Notes: generated from the sequence alone by a model not told the origin. Shown: positions 16,994-25,789, counted from the first letter of the stretch. The stretch is 51,039 bases of DNA from an uncultured Pseudomonadota bacterium (GCA_949295005.1 CASFJL010000007.1:1-51039), one strand, 5' to 3'. A program made the numbers and translations.

Positions 16994-17317
16994 CTATCCT
17001 GCCAATTTTTGTTCAACTTCTAAGATGCTTTTATAAAGAATTTTTCTGACAAAATCTGCCTCTGTTTTTGAGATTGCGCCAAATTCAAGGATTTTTTCTT
17101 CCATTTCAGAGCAAATATCCGTAAACTCGGTCATATCAAAAACCAACCCATACGCCCTCAGATTATGAAAACAAATTTGTTGTTTTTCTTCTTCCTGATT
17201 TTCAATATCAGTTAAATATTTTTGCGCTTCAGAAATAAATTCTTGCCACAGGCTCTGCATTTTTGCAGAACCAAAAATCCGGCGATATTCATCCATATTT
17301 AGTTTTTCATTAATCAT
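16994..17317 (-). CDS. histidine phosphotransfer (HPt) protein
   Basis: A 107-residue all-helical protein with the HPt phosphorylation helix CFHNLRAYGLVFDM, candidate His51, then an acidic helix (TEFTDICSEMEE). HPt domains shuttle phosphate between a hybrid kinase and a response regulator. It starts 2 nt after the stop of the response-regulator gene (TGAACATG), and its own stop is 1 nt before the rquA-like start. The three are probably co-translated. No histidine kinase is in this window. Confidence 0.68.
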   Translation of the reverse strand: MINEKLNMDEYRRIFGSAKMQSLWQEFISEAQKYLTDIENQEEEKQQICFHNLRAYGLVFDMTEFTDICSEMEEKILEFGAISKTEADFVRKILYKSILEVEQKLAG

Positions 17318-17319
17318 GT

Positions 17320-17964
17320 TCAGATGAGTCCTTTTTTTGTGGCTTCAACAACGGCACCTGTTCTATTATACACATTGAGAGCTTTAAGTAAAGCGGTAAC
17401 ATGAAGTTTGACGGTTCCTTCGGTTAAGCCAAGCTCATGAGCAATGACTTTGTTTGAGCAACCTTTGGCAATAAGTTTTAAAACATCTAATTGTCGAGGG
17501 GTAAGAGTTTCTCTTTCAGAATCTTTATTTTTGAGCTGAGAAAGAATATTTTCTTCAATACAAACAGATGAGTTGAGCAACTCTGGGGGAATATATACGC
17601 CTCCGGAGAGAACCAAACGCATAGCGTTTAAAATAATTCCGTTTGAAGATGTTTTTGGCAAATAAGCAGAAGCTCCAAGCTCAATGGTTTTCTGTACAAT
17701 TTCAGAATCAAACACTGCAGATAAAATAACAATAGGAATTTCTGGCGTTAGGTTATGAATTTTGGTCAGAGCGTCTAACCAATTTGCGCCAGGCATGGCC
17801 AAATCTGTAACAATCAAATCAAAATCCGTTTCATTTTGCAAAATCTGAAAAACTTCCGTATAATTATGAGCCAATTTAAGTTGAATATTATCTTCCAAAT
17901 CTTGTAAAATCAGTTCAAGACCTTTCAAAAATAATTCATGGTCATCTGCAATCAATATTTTCAT
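17320..17964 (-). CDS. NarL/FixJ-family response regulator
   Basis: Two-component DNA-binding regulator. The receiver domain has the acidic pair Asp7/Asp8, phosphoacceptor Asp54 (IVTDLAMPG), Ser82 (LSA) and Lys104 (YLPKTSS). A LuxR-type HTH near residues 150-200 reads TPRQLDVLKLIAKGCSNKVIA...GTVKLHVTALLKAL. It is 214 residues, usual for the family. The HPt gene follows at once, so the likely signal path is hybrid kinase to HPt to this regulator. The target genes are unknown; the linked rquA-like gene makes respiratory control possible but unproven. Confidence 0.92.
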   Translation of the reverse strand: MKILIADDHELFLKGLELILQDLEDNIQLKLAHNYTEVFQILQNETDFDLIVTDLAMPGANWLDALTKIHNLTPEIPIVILSAVFDSEIVQKTIELGASAYLPKTSSNGIILNAMRLVLSGGVYIPPELLNSSVCIEENILSQLKNKDSERETLTPRQLDVLKLIAKGCSNKVIAHELGLTEGTVKLHVTALLKALNVYNRTGAVVEATKKGLI

Positions 17965-17984
17965 TTATAATTTTCCTTAAAAAA

Positions 17985-18713
17985 TTACCAATCCCCACTT
18001 GCAGCTTGCCAACAAGACAATGCTGCTAACACAGCAGTTTCTGCTCTTAAAATTCGAGGACCGAGAGATACGGCTTGAGCAAAATTTTGTTGGCGCAATA
18101 GGGCGAGTTCTTCTTCGCTAAAACCTCCCTCAGGTCCAACCAAAATAGCGGATTTTGTATTGTTTTTTTGAAAACAGTTTAAGATGTTTGTGCCATTTCC
18201 GGTTTCATCCATAAAGAATAAGGTTCTGTCTTTTGGCCAAGTTTTAAGCATTTGCGCAAAAGAGATAGGATTTTCCACCGAAGGAATATCCAATCTTCTG
18301 GATTGTTCGGCAGCTTCAATAACCTGAGCTTGAAAACGCTCAATTTTAATTCTTTCGCATACGGTTCTTTGAGTTATAACCGGCAAAATTTTAGAAACAC
18401 CTAGTTCTGTGGCACCGGAAATAATAAAATCTGTTTTATCTTTTTTGACCGGAGCAAATAAAAGCCAAATATCAGGAGAGACAGATTGTTCTCGCAATTT
18501 TTCTTTAATTTGAATTTGACAATTTTTTTTATTGCATTGAACAATTTCTGCCAGATATTCTCCTGAAAATCCGTCAAAAATTTTAATAACATCACCTGTT
18601 TGCAAACGCAACACATGCAAAAGGTAATGAGCTTGTTCTTCATTTAGAGTATATAAATTTTCTTCAGAAAGATAAAAATGCGAAAATATCCTGTATTTTA
18701 TGTTTTTTTTCAC
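17985..18713 (-). CDS. rsmE: 16S rRNA m3U1498 methyltransferase RsmE
   Basis: SPOUT-class methyltransferase of 16S rRNA. The N-terminal PUA-like domain (YRIFSHFYLSEENLYTLNEEQAHYLLHVLRL) is split here from the C-terminal trefoil knot, which has ILVGPEGGFSEEELALLR and SLGPRILRAETAVLAAL, the SAM site. The start is a GTG at 18713 with GGAG 7 nt upstream. Longer frames starting at 18770 would overlap the previous gene by 53 nt without a ribosome-binding site. It lies 4 nt after the preceding stop. 243 codons fit the family. Confidence 0.94.
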   Translation of the reverse strand: MKKNIKYRIFSHFYLSEENLYTLNEEQAHYLLHVLRLQTGDVIKIFDGFSGEYLAEIVQCNKKNCQIQIKEKLREQSVSPDIWLLFAPVKKDKTDFIISGATELGVSKILPVITQRTVCERIKIERFQAQVIEAAEQSRRLDIPSVENPISFAQMLKTWPKDRTLFFMDETGNGTNILNCFQKNNTKSAILVGPEGGFSEEELALLRQQNFAQAVSLGPRILRAETAVLAALSCWQAASGDW

Positions 18714-18717
18714 AATA

Positions 18718-19284
18718 TTACTCCACAAAAACATTGGTTCTAAGTTTTTTTGTAACCTTGTATTTTCCATCCTGATGGGTTAAAAATTCTAATACAATTT
18801 GAGAGGTTCCTTTTTTTAAGGCTTTTATTTGAATGTTATCCTGATAATTTTTGTTTTGAGAAATATTTTGCAAAATATGTTTGTTAACGGAGACAATCCA
18901 GAATCCGTTTTCAGAATCAGCTAACAAAAATTGAATAAGAGTTCCTTTTTTTACAAAGATTTTGTTTGGAATATTTTTTTCTTCAAAAGTAACATTACCT
19001 TCAAAAACAGGAAAGAGCTGCCGAGCATAACTTTTAGCATAACCATAACCGGCATTTGGGTTTTGATGAGAAATATTGTTATTTGTGCTTTGGGGTTCAG
19101 GTTTATTTTTTTTCTTAGAAACTGTTTGTGTTGTTTCTTTAGAATTTTTTGCCGAGGGTAAATCAGCAAACATATCAACAGATAAAGCCTTTTTGGCAGA
19201 TTGAACCACTTGAGCATGTATATTGCTGTTAAGGAAAAGATATACACACACACAAAGCATAATTTTAAGCAGAGATTTATTCAT
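18718..19284 (-). CDS. periplasmic protein of unknown function
   Basis: A 188-residue protein with a signal peptide (MNKSLLKIMLCVCVYLFLNS, cleavage near IHA-QV). A Ser/Lys/Asn-rich linker (about residues 45-80) precedes a C-terminal beta-rich domain ending in NVFVE. The domain order (KKGTLIQFLLADSENGFWIV, then IQIKALKKGTSQIVLEF) loosely recalls chagasin-like or Ig-like beta-sandwich folds, but no diagnostic motif is present. It is the first gene of the minus-strand run leading to rsmE. Two Cys lie in the signal peptide, with no lipobox. Confidence 0.7.
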   Translation of the reverse strand: MNKSLLKIMLCVCVYLFLNSNIHAQVVQSAKKALSVDMFADLPSAKNSKETTQTVSKKKNKPEPQSTNNNISHQNPNAGYGYAKSYARQLFPVFEGNVTFEEKNIPNKIFVKKGTLIQFLLADSENGFWIVSVNKHILQNISQNKNYQDNIQIKALKKGTSQIVLEFLTHQDGKYKVTKKLRTNVFVE

Positions 19285-19395
19285 AAAAAATCCTTATAAA
19301 ATTTTTTTGCATCATACTTTTTATTATGCTGGAAATTATAATAATAATAAAGTAAACTTTTTATTACAAAAGTAATTTTTTTTGAAAGATTTGAA

Positions 19396-20055
19396 ATGAT
19401 AATAACAATAGACGGTCCGGCAGCTGCCGGTAAAGGGACTCTGGCTTCCAATTTAGCAAAAAAATATCAATATGCATATTTTGATACAGGGATGGTTTAC
19501 AGAGCAGTCGGATTATTGATGCATCTGCAAAATCAAGATTTAAATGATGAGCAAGTTGCATTAAAATTTGCTAAGGCGTTGACTTATGGACAGATGATGG
19601 AATTATCAAAGCATCCGGATTTTCGTTCTTCATTGGGCGGAAAAAATGCCTCCATAATTTCAGCTTATCCTGAGGTTAGAAAAGCATTATTAAAAATGCA
19701 GCAAGATTTTTCCTTAAATCCGGTTTTTTCAGACGGCACTCCGGCAAAAGGCGTTATTTATGACGGCAGAGATACAGGCACGGTTGTTTGCCCGAATGCG
19801 GATATAAAGTTTTTTGTAACGGCCTCACCGGAGGTTAGAGCCAAGCGTCGTTATAAAGAATTTTTGGATAAAGGAATGTCAGCTGATTATGAAGATGTTT
19901 TGGCAGATGTCAAAGCCAGAGATGAAAGAGATGCCAATCGTTCAACATCTCCGATGAAACCGGCAGAAGATGCCATGATTTTTGACACATCTGATTTAAG
20001 CATAGATGAGGTTTTCAAAAAAGCAGTGGAGGTAATAGATGAAAAACAAAAATAA
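19396..20055 (+). CDS. cmk: cytidylate kinase
   Basis: Phosphorylates CMP/dCMP with ATP. The P-loop IDGPAAAGKGTLA is at residues 5-17. YFDTGMVYRAVG follows, then YDGRDTGTVVCPNADIKFFV (the CMP site) and ARDERDANRSTSPMKPAEDA, all diagnostic of Cmk. It is 219 residues. In many proteobacteria cmk directly precedes rpsA; here an ankyrin-repeat gene is inserted, overlapping the cmk 3' end by 17 nt. Confidence 0.95.
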   Translation: MIITIDGPAAAGKGTLASNLAKKYQYAYFDTGMVYRAVGLLMHLQNQDLNDEQVALKFAKALTYGQMMELSKHPDFRSSLGGKNASIISAYPEVRKALLKMQQDFSLNPVFSDGTPAKGVIYDGRDTGTVVCPNADIKFFVTASPEVRAKRRYKEFLDKGMSADYEDVLADVKARDERDANRSTSPMKPAEDAMIFDTSDLSIDEVFKKAVEVIDEKQK

Positions 20056-20611
20056 AATCATAATTTTATCTTTGGTAATAGTGTTTATTTTGTTGGGTGG
20101 GGGAATATATTGGTATCAAAATTATTCCAAACCCGTTACAAAAGTATCAACATCAGACCAAATATCTTCATTAAGAGAAGCAATTTCATTAAATAACATT
20201 GATGCGGTAGAATTTTTAATTAAAAACGGTGTGGATATAGAACAGCCCTTTGACACTTCAGAAGAAAAGCAAGACAATGGTTTCACCGCTTTAGGTTGGG
20301 CAGTGTTCAGCAATCGTCCGGAAATAGCTTTGCTTTTGATAGAAAACGGCGCAGATGTCAAAGCAGCTGTTCCTTTGGGTAGTTCTATGTTGTTTTGGGC
20401 TATTACCTACAATATGGAAGATGTTGCCAAAAAGATTATAGACAATGGGGGAGATATTTATCCTCAAAACGGCTATAATCCCGCACTTCACGCATCTGTT
20501 CAAGGTGCAAAAAGAATATTAAGAATGCTTGAAGCCAAAGGCATAAGAGCAGAAGATAATCATATCGATATGCCACAAGAAGAAAATCAAGAAAAAATAC
20601 TTGAAAAATAA
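20039..20611 (+). CDS. membrane-anchored ankyrin-repeat protein
   Basis: A 190-residue protein with one N-terminal membrane helix (IIILSLVIVFILLGGGIYW) and, outside the cytoplasm or facing it, about three ankyrin repeats. The repeats are ISLNNIDAVEFLIKNGVDIE, then TALGWAVFSNRPEIALLLIE, then MLFWAITYNMEDVAKKIIDN. It ends in an acidic Gln/Glu tail. GGAGG precedes the start inside cmk, so the two are co-transcribed. Ankyrin repeats mediate protein contacts; the partner is unknown. A terminator follows, so rpsA has its own promoter. Confidence 0.8.
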   Translation: MKNKNKIIILSLVIVFILLGGGIYWYQNYSKPVTKVSTSDQISSLREAISLNNIDAVEFLIKNGVDIEQPFDTSEEKQDNGFTALGWAVFSNRPEIALLLIENGADVKAAVPLGSSMLFWAITYNMEDVAKKIIDNGGDIYPQNGYNPALHASVQGAKRILRMLEAKGIRAEDNHIDMPQEENQEKILEK

Positions 20612-20638
20612 TAATTTGTGTGTATAAAAGAAAAACGG

Positions 20639-20666
20639 AAAGCCTTAGGGTGCGCTAAGGCTTTTT
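20639..20666 (+). terminator. rho-independent terminator after the ankyrin gene
   Basis: AAAGCCTTAG (20639-20648) pairs perfectly with CTAAGGCTTT (20655-20664), followed by T residues. It separates the cmk unit from rpsA. Confidence 0.88.
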
Positions 20667-20741
20667 GAGTATATTTAACCCCGCACAAGTCCGCCCGCAT
20701 TTTTTTATCTTGGGTTGGCATTTTTTGAAATTAAATATTTA

Positions 20742-22424
20742 ATGACAAATACAGAATTCCAAATTCCTGAAACTAATGAAAACTTTGAAGCCTTGTTGAA
20801 TGAACAATTCGGTGACAATGGCATCACAGGTTCTGTTGTTAAAGGTACAATTATCCGCGTTACTCCTGATTTTGCAACCGTTGATGTTGGTTTGAAATCA
20901 GAAGGTCGCATTCCGCTTCGTGAGTTTGGTCAAAATGCTGAATTGAAAGTTGGTGACCAAGTAGAAGTTTATGTTGACCGTTATGAAGACAAAGACGGCA
21001 ACATTGTTCTTTCTCGTGAAAAAGCTCGTCGTGAAGAAGCTTGGCATGATTTGGAAAAATGCCTCAATTCCGGCGAAAGAGTTAACGGTGTTATCTTCGG
21101 TCGCGTTAAAGGCGGCTTCACTGTTGATCTCAATGGCGCAGTTGCATTCTTGCCCGGTTCTCAAATTGATATTCGCCCGATTCGCGATATCACTCCGTTA
21201 ATGGGCATTTCTCAACCGTTCCAAATTTTGAAAATGGATAAAGTTCGCGGCAATATCGTTGTTTCTCGTCGTGTTGTTTTGGAAGAAACACGCGCTGAAG
21301 CTCGTGCTGAACTCATTAATGACCTCAAAGAAGGTTCTGTATTGGACGGTGTTGTTAAAAACATCACAGATTATGGTGCATTCATTGATTTGGGCGGTGT
21401 TGACGGTTTGTTACACGTTACCGATATTTCTTGGAAACGTATCAATCACCCTGCAGAAGTTCTCTCTGTTGGTCAAACAGTTAAAGTTCAAGTTATCAAA
21501 TTCAATGAAGACAACCAACGCATCTCTTTGGGTATGAAACAGCTTGAAACAGATCCTTGGGCTGGTGTTGAAGAAAAATACAAAGTTGGCGAAATTTACA
21601 AAGGTAAAGTTACCAACATTACAGACTACGGCGCATTTGTTGAATTAGAAGACGGTATCGAAGGTTTGGTACACGTATCAGAAATGAGCTGGACTCGCAA
21701 AAACGTACATCCGGGCAAAATCGTTTCTACTTCTCAAGAAGTTGAAGTTAAGGTTTTGGAAGTTGATGCAGACAAACGTCGTATCTCTTTGGGTATCAAA
21801 CAATGCACTCCAAATCCATGGGCTGCATATATTGAAGAACATCCGGTTGGTTCTGTAATTGAAGGCAAAATCAAAAACATTACCGAATTTGGTTTGTTTG
21901 TTGGCTTGTCTGATGAAATTGACGGTATGATTCACTTGAGCGATATCTCTTGGGATAAATCTGGTGAAGAAGCTGTTAAAGACTACACCAAAGGCCAAGA
22001 TATTGAAGCAAAAATCATTGATGTTGATGTTGAAAAAGAACGCATTTCTTTGGGCATCAAACAATTAACCGAAAACACTTTGGCAACAGCTTTGGAAAAC
22101 ATCAAAAAAGGTGATGTTGTAAAAGCTACCGTTGTTGCTAAAGATGACAAAGGTGTTACCGTTGAAGTTAATGGTGTTAGCGCTACCATCAAAAAAGCAG
22201 ATTTGTCTCGTGAAAAAGCAGGACAAAATCCAGATAACTTCAATGAAGGCGATGTTGTTGAAGCAAAAGTAACTTCTGTTGATAAAAAGAACAACAAACT
22301 TGGTCTTTCTATCAAAGCTTTGGAAGTTGAAGAAGAGAAGAAAGCTTTGGAAGAATATACATCAGCTTCCTCTGGTTCTTCTTTGGGTGATGTTTTGGGC
22401 GAAGCTTTGAAAAAGAACGCTTAA
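20742..22424 (+). CDS. rpsA: 30S ribosomal protein S1
   Basis: mRNA-binding protein of the small ribosomal subunit. Six S1 (OB-fold) repeats are visible. The first two are divergent (VVKGTIIRVTPDFATVDVG; VNGVIFGRVKGGFTVDLNG). The later ones repeat VVKNITDYGAFIDLGGVDGLLHVTDISW, its variants ending in HVSEMSW and HLSDISW, and the RISLGIKQ closing strand. The start at 20742 has no Shine-Dalgarno sequence, as is common for rpsA mRNAs, which depend on structure and S1 itself. A TTG at 20715 is in frame but less likely. Codon use is GC-richer in third positions, as in highly expressed genes. Confidence 0.96.
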   Translation: MTNTEFQIPETNENFEALLNEQFGDNGITGSVVKGTIIRVTPDFATVDVGLKSEGRIPLREFGQNAELKVGDQVEVYVDRYEDKDGNIVLSREKARREEAWHDLEKCLNSGERVNGVIFGRVKGGFTVDLNGAVAFLPGSQIDIRPIRDITPLMGISQPFQILKMDKVRGNIVVSRRVVLEETRAEARAELINDLKEGSVLDGVVKNITDYGAFIDLGGVDGLLHVTDISWKRINHPAEVLSVGQTVKVQVIKFNEDNQRISLGMKQLETDPWAGVEEKYKVGEIYKGKVTNITDYGAFVELEDGIEGLVHVSEMSWTRKNVHPGKIVSTSQEVEVKVLEVDADKRRISLGIKQCTPNPWAAYIEEHPVGSVIEGKIKNITEFGLFVGLSDEIDGMIHLSDISWDKSGEEAVKDYTKGQDIEAKIIDVDVEKERISLGIKQLTENTLATALENIKKGDVVKATVVAKDDKGVTVEVNGVSATIKKADLSREKAGQNPDNFNEGDVVEAKVTSVDKKNNKLGLSIKALEVEEEKKALEEYTSASSGSSLGDVLGEALKKNA

Positions 22425-22436
22425 TCAAAACCAATA

Positions 22437-22473
22437 AAAAACCTCTCATAGAAAACTATGGGAGGTTTTTTTC
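22437..22473 (+). terminator. rho-independent terminator after rpsA
   Basis: AAAAACCTCTCATAG (22437-22451) pairs with CTATGGGAGGTTTTT (22456-22470) across an AAAA loop, followed by further T. It is symmetric enough to serve the convergent gene too. Confidence 0.88.
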
Positions 22474-22476
22474 ATG

Positions 22477-22803
22477 TCATTTATTATGCCAATTTCCGTC
22501 AGCATAGAGTAAAATTTTAAGCGGTGCTTTATCTTTTTCTGCATGAACGAGCCAGCAAAGAGCATCTTTTTCAATGTCAAAAAAAGGTTCAAAATCCAAA
22601 AGATTAAGATCTTTAGGCAAAAGATCTTCAAGCTCTTGAAAAGGAGGTAAAAACCTTAAAATCGGATTATCCTCATGAGCAGCTTTTGGGCGGTAGATAT
22701 AATAGTAATTCTCACCGGCCACCTTGATTTTGAAATCAGCTGTAACCCATGGTTGAGGGATAAGAACAGCACCAGATTTTGAAATTTTGTTATTTGTTTT
22801 CAT
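22477..22803 (-). CDS. hypothetical protein, 108 residues
   Basis: Unrecognised small cytoplasmic protein, no signal or membrane segment. The N-terminal half is predicted beta (AVLIPQPWVTADFKIKV, NYYYIYRPKAA). A Pro/Asp/Leu-rich middle (FLPPFQELEDLLPKDL) precedes a beta C-terminus with CWLVHAEKD and LLYADGNWHNK. The ATG at 22803 is chosen over an upstream TTG at 22809. No clear ribosome-binding site. It sits between the rpsA terminator and the ELM1-family gene. Confidence 0.62.
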   Translation of the reverse strand: MKTNNKISKSGAVLIPQPWVTADFKIKVAGENYYYIYRPKAAHEDNPILRFLPPFQELEDLLPKDLNLLDFEPFFDIEKDALCWLVHAEKDKAPLKILLYADGNWHNK

Positions 22804-22885
22804 AATCAAAATTTTTGGTTAATAATTTAAAATAAATAATAAGATATGTAAAATACAGATTAAGATTCAAAAAGATAAAGTCAAA

Positions 22886-23869
22886 TCATTTAAGCAATTC
22901 ACACACCGTTTTTGCCAAATCTTGAGCAACATTTAAGACTTTTCCGCCTTTGAATTTGCTTCTTTTGGGGCTATTATAGGCAACGGCGTAACCATTGTCA
23001 TAAAGAGATTGTACAAAACGCAACTGTTTTGGAGTGAGCCAGTTGTTGCCGCAATATATATATACAGGCTTACCGGTAGCGCAAGAATCACAAGCCATGG
23101 ATACAGAATCTCCGGACACAATGATATTATCGGCACAAGCCAGATATCCCATATAAGGATTTTCTTTTTTTTCACCCCACAAATATGTATAAGCGGGAAT
23201 ATCTTTTAAAATATCCATGATAGCGTTACGAGCTTCATCGCCTGTGCGTCGAGAGTCTGTAATAAGAATAGAGCCGCCTATTTCTTTTTTCAAATCAAGA
23301 ACGGCTTGAGCAAAGCCAACATAATTTTCTTTAAGAAAAGGTTTTCCTTTAACGGAGCCGCCCACAATAACGGTTGTCCAAGGGCGAGGCAAATCAGCAA
23401 AGACTTTTTCCCATTTTTCTTTGGCTTCTTTCATTGTTTGGATACTGGTTCTGGTTGGTGAGCCGATTGTATAAACAATGTTTGGAGAATGCTGTTTGTT
23501 TTTGTCATGTTCAGGCACAAAAATTAAATCAAAATCTTTGAGATTTGAACCAAATCCGGGGTGCAAAATTTGAACAATTTTTGTTTTTCCGTGAGATTTC
23601 TTTTTAATATATCTGGCAACGGGAGCACTGCGTCTTGCAGCCGCAATAACCAAATCCGGATAAGGTTCGTTAATTTGTTTTTTAGAGTTTTTTGCAATAC
23701 CAAACAAACTAGCACCTTTAAGAATATTTGGAATACGAGCCAAAGGGGTGTATTCTATATTTTTTTCGATAATTTCAAATTGATTTTCCGGTAAATTTTG
23801 CAAAATTCCGCGAATGGAATTATTACTTCCGACACGGTCATCAAATAAAGCCCAAATAGTTTTCTTCAT
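22886..23869 (-). CDS. ELM1/GtrOC1 (DUF1022) family putative glycosyltransferase
   Basis: Resembles the ELM1/DUF1022 family, widespread in alphaproteobacteria and related to a plant mitochondrial-fission protein. The fold is glycosyltransferase-B-like. Visible family marks are DLVIAAARRSAPVARYIKK near residues 72-90, ILHPGF, FDLIFVPEHD, VIVGGSVKG, ILITDSRRTGDEAR, NPYMGYLACADNIIVSGDS and the C-terminal GKPVYIY. It is 327 residues, a family-typical length. It probably acts in cell-envelope glycan or lipid sugar metabolism, but no substrate is established. Confidence 0.82.
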   Translation of the reverse strand: MKKTIWALFDDRVGSNNSIRGILQNLPENQFEIIEKNIEYTPLARIPNILKGASLFGIAKNSKKQINEPYPDLVIAAARRSAPVARYIKKKSHGKTKIVQILHPGFGSNLKDFDLIFVPEHDKNKQHSPNIVYTIGSPTRTSIQTMKEAKEKWEKVFADLPRPWTTVIVGGSVKGKPFLKENYVGFAQAVLDLKKEIGGSILITDSRRTGDEARNAIMDILKDIPAYTYLWGEKKENPYMGYLACADNIIVSGDSVSMACDSCATGKPVYIYCGNNWLTPKQLRFVQSLYDNGYAVAYNSPKRSKFKGGKVLNVAQDLAKTVCELLK

Positions 23870-23956
23870 GTTTAATAACTCTAAAAAAAGTGGTTAAAAT
23901 ATATAAACTATGTTATAATAGCTGAAAGTATAAATAAAGTTAATAAGGAATTTTAG

Positions 23957-24259
23957 ATGAAGATAATAACTTTGATAATATTTTCACTTTTTTTGAACAT
24001 ATCCTCATCCGTGGCGCAATATAGTGCGTCAAAAAATGCGGAATATTTAGCCACAATCAAAGCGGTTGCCAATTATAAAATAAATGATGAAGAAGAGTTG
24101 GAAAATGTTGAAAGATTGCGTCAAAATAAAGCCTTTAATCTAAAATTGCAAAAGATGATGAACAAGCTGCAAAACAGCCGCACAAAAAATAGTGATAACA
24201 AAAGAATATTAAAGATATTAGAAGATGCCGGAGAGCAAATATATAATATCTTAAAATAA
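23957..24259 (+). CDS. small secreted helical protein
   Basis: A 100-residue protein with a signal peptide (MKIITLIIFSLFLNISSSVA-QY). The mature part is highly charged and helical (INDEEELENVERLRQNKAFN, LQKMMNKLQNSR), probably a coiled coil. AAGGAA precedes the start, and TATAAT at 23914-23919 is a likely -10. No family recognised. It is followed by two more small genes in the same direction. Confidence 0.7.
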   Translation: MKIITLIIFSLFLNISSSVAQYSASKNAEYLATIKAVANYKINDEEELENVERLRQNKAFNLKLQKMMNKLQNSRTKNSDNKRILKILEDAGEQIYNILK

Positions 24260-24324
24260 GAGTTAAACATTCATTAAGATAAATATGTTAGATTAAAAAC
24301 AATATTTTTTTTAGGAGAAGGAAA

Positions 24325-24492
24325 ATGTTTCAGGCCGAAGAAAGTTTACAACATCTTCAAGCTATGAGATATCAGGTAATAGCCATGAAAGAAGGGCAAA
24401 AGGTAGAGGAACTGCCTTCTCTTGATATGGAAAAAGAAAAGAATTTGACGGTTTTATCAAAAAAGCAAAAACAAAAAGAGATAAATGAATGA
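24325..24492 (+). CDS. 55-residue charged protein coupled to a lipoprotein
   Basis: A short gene with an excellent ribosome-binding site (AGGAGAAGG, 4 nt before the ATG). The product is soluble and helical (MFQAEESLQHLQAMRYQV) with a Lys/Glu-rich tail. Its stop overlaps the next start as ATGA, so the lipoprotein downstream is translationally coupled. No family recognised. The strong initiation site and coupling argue that it is real. Confidence 0.7.
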   Translation: MFQAEESLQHLQAMRYQVIAMKEGQKVEELPSLDMEKEKNLTVLSKKQKQKEINE

Positions 24493-24794
24493 AAAAAATT
24501 TTTGGCTTGGGATTAATATTTTTATCATTAGCCGGTTGCGCCTATTTTTCAGATGGTGAAAAAGCTGAATATACAGAGTTAACTTCTGCAGAATATTCAG
24601 ATTTTGCCAAAAATGTTACAGTTGTAAAACAAACAGAAAATTTTGTTGAATATGAATATAAAAATATCAGAGTAGATGATATGGCGGTTTTAGCAGCCAT
24701 ATATTGCCATGAGCATAATCATAAAAAAGCTTATTTAGACACAATCCAATTATATCATAACAATTCTCGTCGAGCTCGTTTTGTTTGTCGTTAA
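24489..24794 (+). CDS. small lipoprotein of unknown function
   Basis: A 101-residue protein with lipobox LAGC (lipidated Cys near residue 17). The mature domain has a Tyr/Glu-rich N-part and a C-terminal segment with two Cys (AAIYCHEHNHKKAY and RARFVCR) that could pair. Similar short lipoproteins are frequent in alphaproteobacteria, but I cannot name a family. It is coupled to the 55-residue gene by a 4-nt ATGA overlap. Confidence 0.75.
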   Translation: MKKIFGLGLIFLSLAGCAYFSDGEKAEYTELTSAEYSDFAKNVTVVKQTENFVEYEYKNIRVDDMAVLAAIYCHEHNHKKAYLDTIQLYHNNSRRARFVCR

Positions 24795-24871
24795 CAGACT
24801 TGCAAAAGCATAAGGAAAAAACTATATAAGATATAAATATTTTAATAAATAAAATTAAGTGGCATAAAAAA

Positions 24872-25789
24872 ATGAGCAAAAATTTATATCATATATTAGG
24901 TGTAAGTAAAACCGCATCAGAAGCTGAGATAAAGTCAGCATATCGTCAGTTGGCACGCAAATATCATCCGGATGTAAATAAAGACAATAAAGAAGCTGCA
25001 GATAAGTTCAAAGAAATATCAGCAGCATATGATATTTTGGGCAATAAAGAAAAACGCCAAAAATATGATAATAATGAGATTGATGATGAAGGCAAACCAA
25101 CAGGCTTTGGAGCCGGATTCGGAGCCGGAGGATTTAATTCAACCGGAGGTAATCCATTTGGCGGTGGAGCAGGCGGATTTGATTTTTCCTCTATTTTTGG
25201 GGAAGATATATTCTCTCAATTTTCCGGTGGACAGAGTAGAGGTTTTTCAGGTTTCAGCTCCAGAACAAGCCGTCCGCGTAAGGGAGAAGACATTGCTTAC
25301 AATTTGCGGGTGGATTTTTTGGATGCAGCATTAGGTGCAGAAAAAAAGATAAACCTTTCAGGCAAAGTGGTTAATGTCAAAATTCCTTCAGGAACAACAG
25401 ACGGACAAACTTTAAGATTAAAAGGCTTAGGACAACCAAGTATAAATGGCGGAGAAAATGGAGACGTTTTAATTACAATAAATGTAAACAAACACCCATA
25501 TTTTGAAGCACAGGGTTTAGATATTCATCTAACACTTCCTATCTCTTTTAAGGAAGCCGTTTTAGGTGGAAAAATTACAGTTCCGACCATATCAGGCAAA
25601 GTTAATGTTAACATTCCGGCATATTCTACCAGTGGAGAAAAACTGCGTTTGAAAGGCAAAGGAATAAAAAACAAAAATGGCATCGGGGATGAAATCATAA
25701 CCTTACAGATTATGGCGCCGAAAAACAAAAATCCAGATTTGGAAAAAGTTTTAAGTTCAATGGAAGATGAGCATATACGGAGTTTTTAA
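24872..25789 (+). CDS. CbpA-type DnaJ co-chaperone (no zinc finger)
   Basis: J-domain protein that stimulates a DnaK-type ATPase. The J domain (residues 1-70) carries the HPD motif at residues 32-34. A Gly/Phe-rich linker follows (about 80-135: [16 protein letters not shown]). There is no CxxCxGxG zinc domain, so it is a type B DnaJ like CbpA. The C-terminal substrate domains are clear ([38 protein letters not shown]). It overlaps the next gene by 1 nt (TAATG). 305 residues. Confidence 0.92.
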   Translation: MSKNLYHILGVSKTASEAEIKSAYRQLARKYHPDVNKDNKEAADKFKEISAAYDILGNKEKRQKYDNNEIDDEGKPTGFGAGFGAGGFNSTGGNPFGGGAGGFDFSSIFGEDIFSQFSGGQSRGFSGFSSRTSRPRKGEDIAYNLRVDFLDAALGAEKKINLSGKVVNVKIPSGTTDGQTLRLKGLGQPSINGGENGDVLITINVNKHPYFEAQGLDIHLTLPISFKEAVLGGKITVPTISGKVNVNIPAYSTSGEKLRLKGKGIKNKNGIGDEIITLQIMAPKNKNPDLEKVLSSMEDEHIRSF

